Assembly (NCBI GenBank): GCA_963575745.1
Contig: CAUYUJ010003869.1
Coordinates: forward strand, 104,050-168,049
Origin: Prorocentrum cordatum
Taxonomy: Eukaryota > Sar > Dinophyceae > Prorocentrales > Prorocentraceae
Reading direction: 5' to 3'
Length of the DNA stretch: 64,000 bases
The notes beneath the pieces were generated by a model that ran no database searches, was not told the DNA's origin, and saw nothing but the letters and a program-made list of their open reading frames with translations. The translations under genes and the position numbers were made by a program. Numbering within the stretch: position 1 is the first letter of the stretch; each line of letters begins with the position of its first letter. Positions 10,831-21,420 of this stretch are shown piece after piece.

Positions 10831-11810
10831 GCAAGAGACGCGCATGCGAGAGCTGCGCAAACTGCACGTTTGTCGGTGGCACGCCACCAAGGAAGAAATG
10901 GCACGAGCATTACTCGCAGCCAACATTCCCCAGGACACCTTCGACCATATGCCCACATGGGGTCAATAACAGGAGGGAACGCCGCAAGCGGCAACCACCA
11001 GCACCCCAAACGACCCCCACACTACGACTCAATACGAGTCAGCCAGCACGTTGAGGGCGAAATTTTTGATTAAAGATCGCATGGTCATCCATCGGAGTTG
11101 CTGCGCCTCACGCTGGCACAACGGCCATGAGAACGACTCCACACGCGACTAGCTTGACGCTGCTTGCAGCCATCGACCGATGATGGATCAAAGTATTCGG
11201 TGAAATTGAGACGTGCATCATGAACGGATAGGGTGGCATGACCTCTACCAACGTCGAGGAGACGAGGAGGCGAGGGTTTCAGGTGGACATCAGTGCTCTG
11301 CGACAGCACGATCGTTACATCGAGTCATGTGGGGCTCCACCACGAGCACAGGAGCGGCTTGACAGCGAGGGTGTTGTAGCCAACTTCGATTATGCTCGCG
11401 CCATATTTGCAGGGGGCTTCACCCGCGCTGGAGGCGTCACACAATGCAGCGTCGTCGTCGGGGGGCCGCCGGCTATGCTACCACCGCTGGAAGCAGACAT
11501 CGGGTGAGGTATCCGGCGATTGCGTCGCCTTTACCGACTCCCCTGCTGGCGCGGAAGTGCAGCCCAGCCGATTGCAGTGGCGAGTCAAGAAGATCACGCT
11601 ACCGCGCATGATCAGGGCTACGTCCATTTCCCGCGTCAGCCGCGCCCTCCGGACAAGCGCCACCGAGCCCCGAGAGGGCCGCTTCAGCATTGGCGACCAG
11701 GTGGAGATCCACGGGCCTCCGAGCGTAAAGGACGCATCAGGCTGGGCGCCCTGGGACTGTCATGTCTGTCGACCCGGCTCGAGGCAAGGCAGCGGCCAGG
11801 TCTTGCCGTG
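10831..11810 (+). pseudogene. Ty1/copia-type integrase, heavily decayed
   Basis: The zinc-binding region reads LRKLHVCRWHATKEEMA, with His at 10864 and 10879 (H-x4-H). The matching Cys pair should lie in the segment NNRRERRKRQ, near 10967-10996, and both positions are Arg. The catalytic core follows in frame 0. IDR-stop-WIKVFG leads to MNG-stop-GGMTSTNVE at 11220-11255, where the second catalytic Asp has become Asn. A segment like RYIESCGAPPR holds the likely catalytic Glu. A GDQVEIH...DASGWAPW segment near 11690-11755 resembles the C-terminal fold of copia integrases. Several stops and shifts rule out function. Confidence 0.6.
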
Positions 11811-12405
11811 TTGACGCGGTCTGCAGATTGCTGGACTCCGCTGCAGGACGCCCGGCCCTTCGTTGGCGCCGTCTTCGACGACGCGGGCACCGGTTTGGCT
11901 AGAGCTGCTGGCCTGGCCTGGGACCGAGCGGGGGACTTCGCGGAGCAAATCGTACCAGGCACGGGCACCAGGACCTTCGACCACTGGGAGGACCTAAGAG
12001 GTGCGCAGATGACCGCGGAGACGCGACCACGCCCAGATTTCGCCGAAGTCCCCCGCATGTGTTTTCCGCTGCCAGACTTTCGTGCCATGCGTCTACTACG
12101 CGGCCAGAAATTTGTGGGAGCTTGGCCGGGCTGCGCCCGCAGCCCAGTCGCGCGGTGGACTCCTCAGAGTTCAGCTGATATTCAGCAGATGCTTCTAGGC
12201 GGCGTCGAGTTCGACACCCGCGCCCTCGTCGGCGAGCAGAAGAGGAAGGGCGCTCGCATCCTCCAGTTCCTCTTTGGTGACGACGCTTATTAAGGCGGCA
12301 GAGATTGGGAGAGGACCCAAAGGGAGCGTTCGATGACGCTGTTTTCGACGCTCCTGGGGCGCCGCCAGCGCCGCTGAGGGGGGATCCCCGCCAGCACTGT
12401 CGGCC
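11811..12405 (+). other. Linker between integrase and RT
   Basis: One frame stays open to 12293 with acidic and hydrophobic segments but no known motif. It is followed by stops. This is where copia polyproteins have a variable linker. Confidence 0.4.
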
Positions 12406-13450
12406 ATGCCTGAGGAGACCGGCAACTACTTTCCCGGCCACATCGAGCAGGTGATTCTGGCAGCTTGGCGCCAAGTCGATGGGGCAGGAGACCTGGCCCA
12501 GGAGTTGGAGGCGCTGGAGAGCGGCGACAGCCAGCAGCTCTTCCGCGCTGCCGTCAAGCACGCCGCGGCCAGTCTGGGTCGCCAGCCGCGCGAGTGGCCC
12601 CAGCGCCTCGAGTCGCAGCGGCAGCCTCAGGGTATTTTCGCGCGGCGCCACTACTACCTGCGCGGCGCCGCCCTGAACGGCTACGCCACGCCAGAGGAGG
12701 AGGACGAACGAGGAAGACGCGCACCTCGACCCAGGGGCGCGCGAGTCATTCTTGAGCTTCAACGAGGGAGCGTCCAGCAACTATGTTGCCGGCGATTCCT
12801 GGCCGTGCTTCACTCGCACGCCGCTGCCCAGACTGCCATCAAGCGCAACGCCGATCTCCTGACCAAGGAAGAGATGTCCATGCTGCCCAAGGAGGTGTCC
12901 GCAGCCATCCTCGATGAGCTCACCATCTGAGTCGATTGCGCACGGTTTGAACTGCGACCGCACAAGGGCGCCCGAAACGTCGTGGATCCCAGGCGCCGCG
13001 CGGCGCTCGGGGCTTCCACGACATTGGCGCCGGCGCCCTGGAGACGTTCGCCTCTCCGAGCATGCTGTTCTCGGAGGCGGCGCGCCGCCCGCCCCGGGTC
13101 TGCGTCGCCGTCGGCGTCGAGAAAGCATTCCTGCAGGGCGCGCCGCGTGCCGACATGCGGCAGCGCAGCTATCCTCGGGCAGGTGCCCGGCAACGAGCCC
13201 CTCGACGAGAGGACCGAGTGCCTGCGCTGCATCAAGCTGGGCACGGGCTGCAAGGGCGCCCCCCGAATGCGGCACTCGACCAGGACGCCGGGGCGAGTTC
13301 ATCGACGCCCTGATAGCGGTCACTCACGCCGACCTGGTCAGGCGGAAGGCCGACGAGCCCGTCTTGCAACGATCGCTCTCGATGTGGCCGACGAGCTTAT
13401 CGATGTGCTCTTGCTGTGCTCTTCAAATCATCCGCGCGATTGAACAAAAT
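12406..13450 (+). pseudogene. Ty1/copia-type reverse transcriptase, decayed
   Basis: The frame 12406-12930 ends with LTKEEMSMLPKEVSAAILDE, a typical entry to copia-like RT. It continues past a TGA as ELRPHKGARNVVDPR. Motif A reads VAVGVEKAFLQG near 13104-13142, where the expected Asp before V-E-K is Gly (GGC). A second RT segment, CIKLGTGCKGAPRM, lies near 13226-13270 in another frame. The catalytic box is only a weak trace, VTHADLVRR, at about 13318-13344. Three or more frame changes make it a pseudogene. The tract spacing matches a copia RT. Confidence 0.65.
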
Positions 13451-13800
13451 GAGCGTAATATTTGGATCGCCAGCGACACAATTCCCGGACGCCTCATGCT
13501 TGACCTCGAGCTCCGGCCCCCACCTGGCGGGTCTGGCGCTGCACTCTGGCGAGCGCGTGGCACGGGCGAATTCCATAGATCAGGCTCTGCCTGCGTCCTG
13601 CCCACCCAGCACCGCGTCGCAGCGCGCGTTGGCGCTGCAACGGGCTGAGAACAAGCTGCTCGAGCGACGCGTTATGCAGCTCAGTTCTGTGGCTCTCGCC
13701 ACGCAGGCGCGCGTCGGTTTTCCTGCCGCGGAGCGCGCCGGCCAAATCTGATCGCGCGGCGACTGGCCCTTCGCGCGGCAGGATGAGACGGGGCACGGCG
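13451..13800 (+). other. Decayed connection between RT and RNase H
   Basis: Short frames on both strands with no recognisable motif, in the position of the RT thumb/connection of the polyprotein. Confidence 0.3.
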
Positions 13801-14385
13801 CGAGTGGCACCGTCTACATGCGCCTCGGCAATTGCCGCAGTGCCGGCAGGGTGGTCTGCCACTTGCTCGACGCCGCGAGCCGCTCGCACAAACTTGCGCG
13901 CGGGTCTTTGTTCGGCCCCGAGCAGCTCGCAGCCTGCGGCGCAACTGATTGGTTGCAAGCCCACCTCCTCGCGCTCACTAGATGGCGCGCGGCCCAGTCA
14001 TGGCCGAGGAGATCAGGGAGCTGGGGAAGGCAGGAGGCTACTCTATACCTGCAACCTTGGTGTTGGACGGGATGCCCGTTTTCGCGGCCGTCGCCGCGGA
14101 TCTTGCGCGCCCGCTCTCAGAGCACAGCATGGCGGGCCACGGCTCTCCGATCAGCTCCGCGCCAAGCAGATCACCAACATGCTCTGGTGCGATACTCGTA
14201 ACATGAGGGCCGACCCTACGACGCGGGGCGGCATCTGCCGGGGGCGGATCTTAGACGCAATGCGCGGGAAGCTCAAGTGCGACCACGCCGCGGTCAGACT
14301 GAGCGACGAGAGGCGCAAGAAGTTCGGTGCCAGTTCCCGCCGCGGCGACCTTAGGACCGATGGGGGGTGCACTTCGCCGACGTGA
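13801..14385 (+). pseudogene. Copia-type RNase H, decayed
   Basis: A frame near 13818-13960 reads ASRSHKLARGS and EQLAACGATDWL, resembling the central helix region of copia RNase H. It is followed in another frame by IPATLVLDGMPVFAAVAADL (Asp of the D-G/A-x-x-x box, near 14070). A third frame has ITNMLWCDTRNMRADPTTRG near 14173-14232, the C-terminal Asp motif (normally DxxTKG). The order and spacing fit one RNase H broken by two frameshifts. It closes the pol of the large element. Confidence 0.6.
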
Positions 14386-15071
14386 TGAACAGCCGGAGGT
14401 TTCACTGCGTGTGCTTCAGCTGCAGGACAAACTATCGACGGTCGCACGTCGCGAATTGCGTTCCCGAGTGCGACGCAGGGAGAAGCAAAGACAGCCGCGC
14501 GTTTTCAACTACGTTCGCGACTGCGACGCGTCAGGACGCAGGAGAGAGCGCCCGCCTGACGCGAATTATTTATGCAAAGTGCGACTTAGTGAGTCACGCA
14601 ACTAAGGGACAGTTACCGTGAACTACGCTCGCGGAGCAGCAGGCATATCGGCGTGCAGCACGTTAATCGTCTTAGTCTTACTGTGTTCCTCCAGTTGTCT
14701 GCTGTCTTCGTTCCGTTGGCAGATTTAAGGCCCTTGTGCAGCTTTGACTCCTGTTGCATTTACTGTCGCGGGATGCGTAGGGCTGCCTCGGCTTGCTCTA
14801 GGAGCTCTGCCGGGAGTAGTTGCCGCCCCGCCTCGTGTACCGCAAAAGTTTTTTGCGGTTGGCACCTTGGGGGCCAAGGTGGCTTGGGGCGGCGCGAAGT
14901 CTGGCAAGTCCCGGAGCACGTCTCTTTCAAGCTCACTTTTCTTGGCGACGCGGCTTGCGCGCTGCAGCCGACGGGGCACAGACAGACTCGTGTGAGCACC
15001 AGATTCAAACGGTAGCCTACCAGCCCGCCCTGCCTTCTTTGCCTTGTCATTGTGTTTTTCCCGGAGCCGTT
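14386..15071 (+). other. 3' untranslated part and probable upstream LTR portion
   Basis: No gene. The stretch holds a perfect 9-bp hairpin with a 4-base loop at about 15059-15080 (cccggagcc-gttt-ggctccggg), straddling the start of the LTR match. A weaker resemblance exists between 14845-14900 and 50240-50300, downstream of the other gag copy. Confidence 0.4.
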
Positions 15072-15178
15072 TGGCTCCGGGCGCGGCAGGTTGCAACCGG
15101 TCGTGCCCGTGTTGCTCTCGCGTTAACACCCGTTTTCGCACTGCGTCGAAGCAACGCTATCGCAACCATCCGTTTTCA
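15072..15178 (+). repeat. 3' LTR, 3'-terminal segment
   Basis: Matches 4354-4460 without gaps and ends in CA. A (TCC)n microsatellite begins two bases later, so any target-site duplication on this side cannot be read. Confidence 0.7.
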
Positions 15179-15180
15179 CA

Positions 15181-15590
15181 GTCTCCTCCTCCTCCTCCTC
15201 CTCCTCCTCTTCCTCCTCCTCCTCCTCCTCCTCCTCTCATTCCTCTTCTTCCCCCTCTCCTCTTCTTCCTCTTCCTCCTCCTCCTCCTCCTCCTCCTCCC
15301 CCTCCTCCCCCTCCGTTTCCTCCTCTCGTCCTCCTTTTCCCTTTTCCTTCTTTCCTTCCTCCCCCCCCTCCTCTTGCTCTTCCTTCCTTCTCCTCCTTCT
15401 CCTCCTTCTCCTCCGCCTCCCCCTCCCCCTCCACTCCCCCCCCGCTCCTTCTCCTCTTCTTCCTCCTTTTTTTCCTCTTCCTCCTCCTCGTCCACCCCCC
15501 CTCCCACTGTTCCTCCTCGTCCTCCTCCTCGTTCTTATTTTTCTCCTCCCCCTCCCCCTCCTCCTCCTGTTCTGGCGAGACTTCTTCCCC
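15181..15590 (+). repeat. (TCC/CCT)n pyrimidine microsatellite
   Basis: About 400 bp almost purely pyrimidine on this strand, with TCC units and T-rich interruptions. Long proline-, serine- or leucine-rich frames here, and Glu/Arg/Gly frames opposite, are products of the repeat. Confidence 0.95.
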
Positions 15591-16150
15591 CTGGGGAGGC
15601 GTCCGCGCCCTGGCCCGATGCCCCCTGCTCCGACGCCGAGGCCCCGTGGCGGAACACGCAGCCGCCCGCGCCTGCTGCCCGCCGCCGAGGCCTCTGCTGA
15701 ACGCCGAGGCCCGTCCGCCCTCGCCCCTCCCCCCGGCGCGCGCAGAGGAGGACGAGTACAAAGAAGAGGAGGAGGCTGAGGAGAAAAACGAATGAATGGA
15801 TGGAAATATTAATTACCGTACAGTTAAGAACACACACGCACATATATATATATACACACACATACATAAACATATATAGAACCGCCGAATTTTTGATATA
15901 CATCATACGAATACCAATGAATGCAACAACAATACAATTACTGACAGCTTGCAGAATCCGAGTCGTAATGTTAATATTGTTTTGTGAAGCGAAGCATACA
16001 ACTACTAACATTCACTAGTAAGATGGGTACGGATGACGCAGATAATCATAATACAACTAGCAACGGTAACAACAAACACTACCGCAGAAATCTTATCATT
16101 AATATAGTGAATGATCGTCGTAATTGCGAAAGCGCGTCAGTGGATCACCC
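15591..16150. other. GC-rich tail then AT-rich island with (TA)n and (CA)n
   Basis: 15591-15790 is GC-rich without a domain. 15791-16140 is strikingly AT-rich for this window and contains short TA and CA runs at 15840-15880. Nothing gene-like is visible. A similar AT-rich block at 18380-18640 sits on the far side of the heptamer array. Confidence 0.6.
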
Positions 16151-16159
16151 TGAATACAC

Positions 16160-16400
16160 AAAAGGGGGGGGTGCTCGCAAAACACCCCCCCGTCCCCCAC
16201 TTCGAACGGGAGGTGTGATTTTCGACCCCCCCCCCTTCCCCCCCTTGGGGGGGGGTCCGAACCCCCTCCCACTCCCCCCCCTTTTGAAAAAGGGGGGTCT
16301 GGACCCCCCCCCCCTCCCCCCTTCTGGCACCAGAAGGGGGGGGGGTTCGAACCCCCTCCCCTGCCCCCCCCTTGCGCCGAACAGGGGGCTGGGGAGGGGG
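16160..16400. repeat. C-run/G-run hairpin repeats
   Basis: About 55-bp units, each a C-run joined to a G-run through a short palindromic linker. Examples are the ttttgaaaa linker at about 16279-16290 and a ctggcaccag linker near 16322-16336. Each unit can fold into a hairpin of C:G pairs. The same ttttgaaa hairpin recurs at about 18211-18226 in direct orientation. Confidence 0.75.
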
Positions 16401-16429
16401 GCCTCTCGGGTAGCGAGTAGAGCGTCGAG

Positions 16430-18028
16430 TGTTTTGAGTCGCGATTGGTGAGTAGTGGGTATTTGATAGTGAGTAGTGCGCAGTGAGTCGTGAGTAGTGA
16501 GTAGTGAATAGTGGGTAATGGGTAGTGGTAGTAGTGAGTAGTGAGTAGAGATTACTGAGTAGTGAGTAGTGAATAGTGGGTATTGATTTTTTTTTGTTGT
16601 CTGGCGGGCGCTGACCGAGCGAGCGGGCGCCGGCGCGCCGTGCACAGGACAGGCCACCTGCACCGAATTAGCGGGGGGGGAAGGCCCCCACGACCCCGGC
16701 CAGCACAGGGGAGTGCGCGGCAGCGGGATGGTGGGGGGGCGTTGCCTCCGCGAACGTCATTGGCAACGCTCACCTCAGACCAGGAGGTGCCACTGACCAC
16801 TCTGTACACCCTAGCGGAGCGGGTGGGCCCACTGGGTAGTGAGTAGCGGGAAGGAAGGAGAGAGTAAGGAGTTATGAGTAGTGAGGAGTGGGTAGTGTGT
16901 AGTGAAAAGTGCATAGTGAGTAGTGAGCAGGGAGTGGGGATGAGGGAGTAGACAGTAGCGAATAGCGAGGAGTGAGTTGTGAGTAGTGCGCAGTGAGTAG
17001 AGAGTAGTGAGTAGTGAGTGGTGAGTAGCGAGTAGCGACTAACGAGTAGGGAGTAGCGATTAATGAGTAGTGAGTAGCGAGTAGGGCCTTGTGAGTAGTG
17101 GGCAGTGAGGAGGGAGTAGTCAGGAGTCAGTAGTGAGTCGTGAGGAGTGCGTAGCGAGTAGGGAGTAGCGAGTAGTGAGTATTGAGTAGTGAGTAGTGCG
17201 TACTGAGAAGCGAGAAGTGGGTATTGAGTAGTGGGTAGCGAGTGGGGAGTTGCAAGAAGAAATTTGTGAGTAGTGAATCGTGGGTAGTGCGGAGTGAGTA
17301 GTGAATAGTGAGTAGCGACTTGCGGCTAGTGACTAGTGAGTAGGGAGTAGCGAGTGGCGAGTAGCGAGTAGTGCGTAGTCGGTAGTGAATATTTCGTATA
17401 TGGTAGCGAGTAGTGGATGGTGAGTAGTGAGTTGCGGGCAGTGCGTAGTGAGTAGTGAACTGTGAGTATTCAGTAGTAAGTAGTGGTTAGCGGGTAGTGA
17501 GTTGTGCTTAGTGAGTAGTGGGCAGTGAGCAGTGTTTAGTGAGTAGTGAGTATTGAGTACTGGGTGGTGCGAAGTGAGTAGCGCGTTGGGAATATTGAGT
17601 AGGAAGTAGTGAATAGTGAATAGTGGGAGCGCAGTGAGTAGTGGGTAGTGAATAGTGCGTATTTGGTAGCGAGTAGGGCGTTGGGGGTAGCGAGTAGTGA
17701 GTAGTGAGTACTGTGTAGGGGGTAGCGAGTAGTGGATAGTGAGTAGTGAGTTGTGGGCAGTGAGTAGTGAGTAGTGGAATGGGCGTAGTGGGTAGTGGCT
17801 TGTGAGTTGTGTTTAGTGGATATTGAGTAGTGGGTAGTGAGTAGTGAGTAGTTTGTAGTGAGTAGTGAGTACTGTGTAGGGAGTAGGGAGTAGTGAGTAG
17901 TGGGTAGTGGGTAGTGAATCTTGGGTAGTGAGTAGTGAATCGTGAGTAGGGAGTAGTGACAAGTGAGTAGTGACTAGCGAGTAGTGAGTTGTGGGTAGTG
18001 AGTAGTGCGTAATGAGTAGTGAGTGCTG
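16430..18028 (+). repeat. TAGTGAG heptamer minisatellite, about 1.35 kb of repeat
   Basis: Degenerate tandem copies of a 7-bp unit (GAGTAGT) fill 16430-16590 and 16825-18028, with many single-base variants. The array runs directly into a telomere-like tract. It is bracketed by G/C-run hairpins on both sides and interrupted once by a non-repetitive insert (16591-16824). Confidence 0.9.
16591..16824 (-). mobile_element. Insert in the heptamer array, possibly a retroposed sequence
   Basis: About 235 bp of unique GC-rich DNA splits the array. Its left end is a T9 run, so on the minus strand the insert ends with a short poly(A), as a retroposed RNA would. A minus-strand frame is open through it, but no protein family is recognised. 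The repeat background hides any target-site duplication. Confidence 0.4.
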
Positions 18029-18085
18029 TTTGGGGCTAGGGTTTGGGTTTGGGGTTAAGGTAGGGGGTTAGGGTAAGGGTGAGGA
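18029..18085 (+). repeat. Degenerate telomere-like tract (TTTAGGG-type)
   Basis: The sequence steps through ctagggtttgggtttgggg and ttagggtaaggg, imperfect versions of the TTTAGGG repeat used by many plants and algae. It begins where the TAGTGAG array ends. Confidence 0.6.
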
Positions 18086-18378
18086 TTAGTGTCAGGGCTG
18101 GTCGGGGTCGGGTTCCGGAGACCGGGGGCGCCGTAGCGAAAGAGGGGGAGGGGGGGGGGGGTGGGTGAATTTGGCGGCCAAAGGGGGGGAGGGGGGGGGT
18201 CGGAACCTCCTCCCCCCCTTTTGAAAGGGGGGGACGGGGGGGGGGTTCTCCGACGACAGACCCGACGGGGGGGTTCGCCGACGACGGATCGGCAAAGGGG
18301 GGGAAAGGAGGGGAGGGGTCCCCGACGACGGATCGGGGAAGGGCGGGGGGGTCCCCCCCCCCCCCTGGGGACATCCAG
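18086..18378. repeat. G-run rich block with a C-run/G-run hairpin
   Basis: Many runs of seven to thirteen G, plus repeated short units resembling ccgacgacggatcgg at about 18249, 18281 and 18319. It carries the same ttttgaaa hairpin as the block at 16160-16400. Confidence 0.7.
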
Positions 18379-18890
18379 CGGCGCAGCCTCCGTAATTGTG
18401 ATACTAGCAGTATTATTAATCAGAATGGACATGCCAATTCTAATATTACGAGTAGGACTACGAATGCTAACAATTTTAGTAATAATAAGAATACCAAGAA
18501 TAATTCCACGAGAAAGAACCACATATGAAAAACAGCAAGAGTAACATGAATACTCACAATAACATCGGAGTAATAATAATGACAACGATCATACTAATAA
18601 TTCCAATCTTCATAATACTGCAAATAAGACAACACATAGGCAGAGAAGGAGGAGGAGGAGGATCAGGAGGGAGGGGGAGGGGCAGCAAAAGGAGGAGGAG
18701 CAGGATCAGGAGGGGGAGGGGGATGGGTGAGGGGAATCGCCCCCGCGACTCATGCGTGAACCCCCCATACCCCCCGGCTGGATTTCTTTTCAACATTCCG
18801 CGGGGTGCCTACTCGCGGCGACCCGAAAAACCCGGGACCCCTGGCGGCGCATGGATTGTGTTTTTTTTTTGCGGGCGTATTGTCATTTGA
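18379..18890. other. AT-rich block followed by a purine (GGA) tract
   Basis: 18379-18640 is AT-rich with degenerate AAT-type triplets. 18640-18740 is GGA-rich. The rest is unique with a T10 run at about 18862-18871. No gene is supported. Confidence 0.55.
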
Positions 18891-19490
18891 ATTTTTGAAC
18901 CTTTCTGGATAGAGTGCACCTAGTACTTGAGTACAACTGGTACTACCATGTTTTAGCGCGCAGCTGCTCCTAAAGTGCACCTGGTCTTGCAGTACAACTA
19001 GTCTGACCGAGTTGCGATTGAGGTGTTTGAGGAAACAGTATAGACTCGTGACTTTGGAATACGGAAACACTATAGGATCGCCATTTGGGAGTACGGGAGC
19101 AGCGGTTAAGGAATAAGGAGACAGTATAGAATGACGATTTCGGAGATAGGACACACAGTAACGTGCAACTAATACTAGTACACTTCTTTACTACAACTAC
19201 TATTAGAGTGATGCTGCATTGCATTTACAATCTGAGCTCTCGCACTTGTCTTCCTCTGGTTGCGCTGGTGGTGGGTGGGACCCCGCGCGCCAGCAACCCC
19301 GCGGCTGAGTCTTCACTCCTCTTCCTGAATTTTAGACAGGGGTAACCCCCGTGCCCGAACCCTTCGCAAAGGATTTTTTTCCCGCGGAAGCTGAACCCCC
19401 TGGGTTCTTCTGCGCGCCCCGGGAATGCTTTCCTTCGCGGTGGCTCCCCATGGGTCCCATGTTGGAGTCGCCCGGGTGATGGAGGGGAAG
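18891..19490. other. Unique DNA with a diverged 35-bp direct repeat
   Basis: gtgcacct plus the following 25-30 bases occurs twice (about 18915-18947 and 18976-19008) with substitutions, and a more distant relative lies near 19160-19200. Otherwise no feature or coding signal is visible. Confidence 0.5.
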
Positions 19491-19690
19491 GGTGAGGGGG
19501 AGGAGGAGGATGAGGAGGAGGAGCAGGAAAAGGAGGAGGAGGAGGAGGAGAAGGAGGAGGAGGAGGAGGAGGAGGGGGAGGGGGAGGAGGAGAAGGAAGA
19601 GGAGGAGGAGGAGGAAGAGGAGGAGGAGGTGGAGGAGGAGGAGGAGGAGGAGGCGGAGGAGGGAGGGTGGGCGGTGATGGAGGTGAAGGA
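19491..19690 (+). repeat. (GGA)n purine microsatellite
   Basis: About 200 bp of GAG/GGA triplets. Glu- or Arg-rich frames are repeat products. Confidence 0.95.
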
Positions 19691-19904
19691 GGAAGAGAGT
19701 TTGGGCCGAGTGTTTCAGTTACTGGCTTGGGGATGGGGTATGAACATTGGAAGGGGCGATCATCTTATGAACATTGGAGAAGTGGATAAGCAATTTGTCC
19801 ACAGCTGTGCCGCGAAGCATTAGCATTGGCGAAGAAGGAGGAGGAGAAGGAGGCCGAAGAGGAGAAGGGGCGAAGGAGGAGGCTTGAGGGGGTATTGGGG
19901 GGCA

Positions 19905-19936
19905 GGGATGATGATGATGATGATGATGACGATGAT

Positions 19937-20003
<67 letters not shown>

Positions 20004-20231
20004 TGGTGATGATGATGAGGATATGATGGTGTTGATGATGATGATGACGATGCTGGTGATGATGCTGCTGATGATGATGGTGGTGATGATGCTGACGATG
20101 ATGAGGATGAGGATGGTGATGATGATGATGGTGATCTTGATGACGATGATGACGATAATGACGATGATGTTGGTGGTGCTGCTGCTAAGGATGATTAGGA
20201 TGAGGATCATGATCAGGATCATGATGATGCA

Positions 20232-20285
<54 letters not shown>

Positions 20286-20456
20286 AACGATGGCGATGGT
20301 GATGATAATGATGATGATAATGATGATGATGATGATGCTGATGCTGATGATGATGATGATGATGATGTTATGATGGTGATGGTGGTGGTGATGATGATGA
20401 GGGTGATGAGGAAGAGGAGGTATGTGATGGTGATGATGCTGATGATGATGACGAGT

Positions 20457-20498
<42 letters not shown>

Positions 20499-21021
20499 TT
20501 GATGATGAGGATGGTGGTGGTGATGCTGATGCTGATGCTGATGCTGATAATGATGATGATCATGATGATGATGAGTATGATGCTGCTGATTATGATGATG
20601 ACGACGAGGATGATGATGATGCTGATGATGATTATGATCCTGATGACGATGAGGATGATGATGCTGATGATGATGACGATGATGTGATGATGATTGTGGT
20701 GGTGGTGATGATGCTGCTGCTGATGATGATGATGATGATGATGTTGGTGATGATGCTGATAATGATGATAAGGATGATGAGGATTATGATGAGGAGGAGG
20801 AGGAATTGAAAGATGATAATGATGATGAGGATCAGGATGAAGATGAGGATGAGGATGAAGATCAGGAGGAGGAAGAGGACGAGGAGGTGGAGGAGGCTGA
20901 GGATGAGGATGATGAGGATCATGAGGAGGATAAGGGTGAGGATGATAATGATGGTGGTCGTGGTGATGATGCTGATGCTGATGCTGATGATGCTGTTGTT
21001 GCTGATGCTGCTGTCGCTGCT

Positions 21022-21052
<31 letters not shown>

Positions 21053-21160
21053 ATGCTGATGCTGATTGTGGTGGTGATGATGATGCTGATTATGATGCTG
21101 ATGATGCTGATGATACTGATACTGTTACTGATACTGATGATGATTATGATGACTCTATAG
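19905..21160 (+). repeat. (GAT)n microsatellite, about 1.25 kb
   Basis: GAT with GAC, GCT and GGT variants. All frames in this tract encode runs of Asp, Met or Ile/His, which is the repeat and not protein-coding selection. Confidence 0.95.
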
Positions 21161-21420
21161 GCTTACGCCACATCCGCCGACCCCTTAATTGAGTTCAAGG
21201 TTTTGATGGTGCTCTTCTGTGTTCGGAGGGTTAACGTCGCGCAGTTGGCAGGCCTTTCAGTGCAGTGGCAAGTGCCAGAGGGAATTGCCGAATTCGGCTT
21301 TTCCCCGTGGACGCGAGCCATGTCGCGCGTGACGAGAAGAACGGCACCTTGACATGCACGGCATGCAAATGATACCAGTAGGGCGCCCGTGCCATGGCCC
21401 GTAGAAGAAGGAGCAGCGGG
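21161..21420. other. Unique spacer between microsatellites
   Basis: No gene, repeat or structural signal recognised. Confidence 0.4.

Larger units (their letters stand above)
4354..15178 (+). mobile_element. Large decayed Ty1/copia-like LTR retrotransposon with accessory domains
   Basis: Matching terminal segments (4354-4460 and 15072-15178, both 107 bp, no gaps, about 80% identical by eye) end in CA. A tRNA-primer-like site follows the left one. Between them, all on the plus strand but frameshifted, are gag with a zinc knuckle, a RING-H2-like finger, a DTGA protease, a dUTPase, a methyltransferase-like region, an HHCC/DDE integrase, a copia-type RT and an RNase H. Integrase before RT is the Ty1/copia order. 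At about 10.8 kb it is long for a copia element because of the added modules. Two partial relatives lie at 24.7-26.1 kb and 48.7-50.2 kb. Confidence 0.75.

Noticed and set aside
14653-15178. Dinoflagellate spliced-leader relic or terminator
   Set aside because: The hairpin at 15059-15080 contains ttggctc, which recalls the leader, but the rest of the leader is absent.
15044-15779. Pro/Ser/Leu-rich frames of 200-320 residues
   Set aside because: Produced by the TCC microsatellite. The non-repeat ends have no motif.
16430-18028. CRISPR array
   Set aside because: 7-bp units without spacers, in a eukaryotic context.
19826-21192. Long Asp-, Met- and Ile/His-rich open frames on both strands
   Set aside because: They follow the GAT triplet repeat in every phase. 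There are no domains and no start context.
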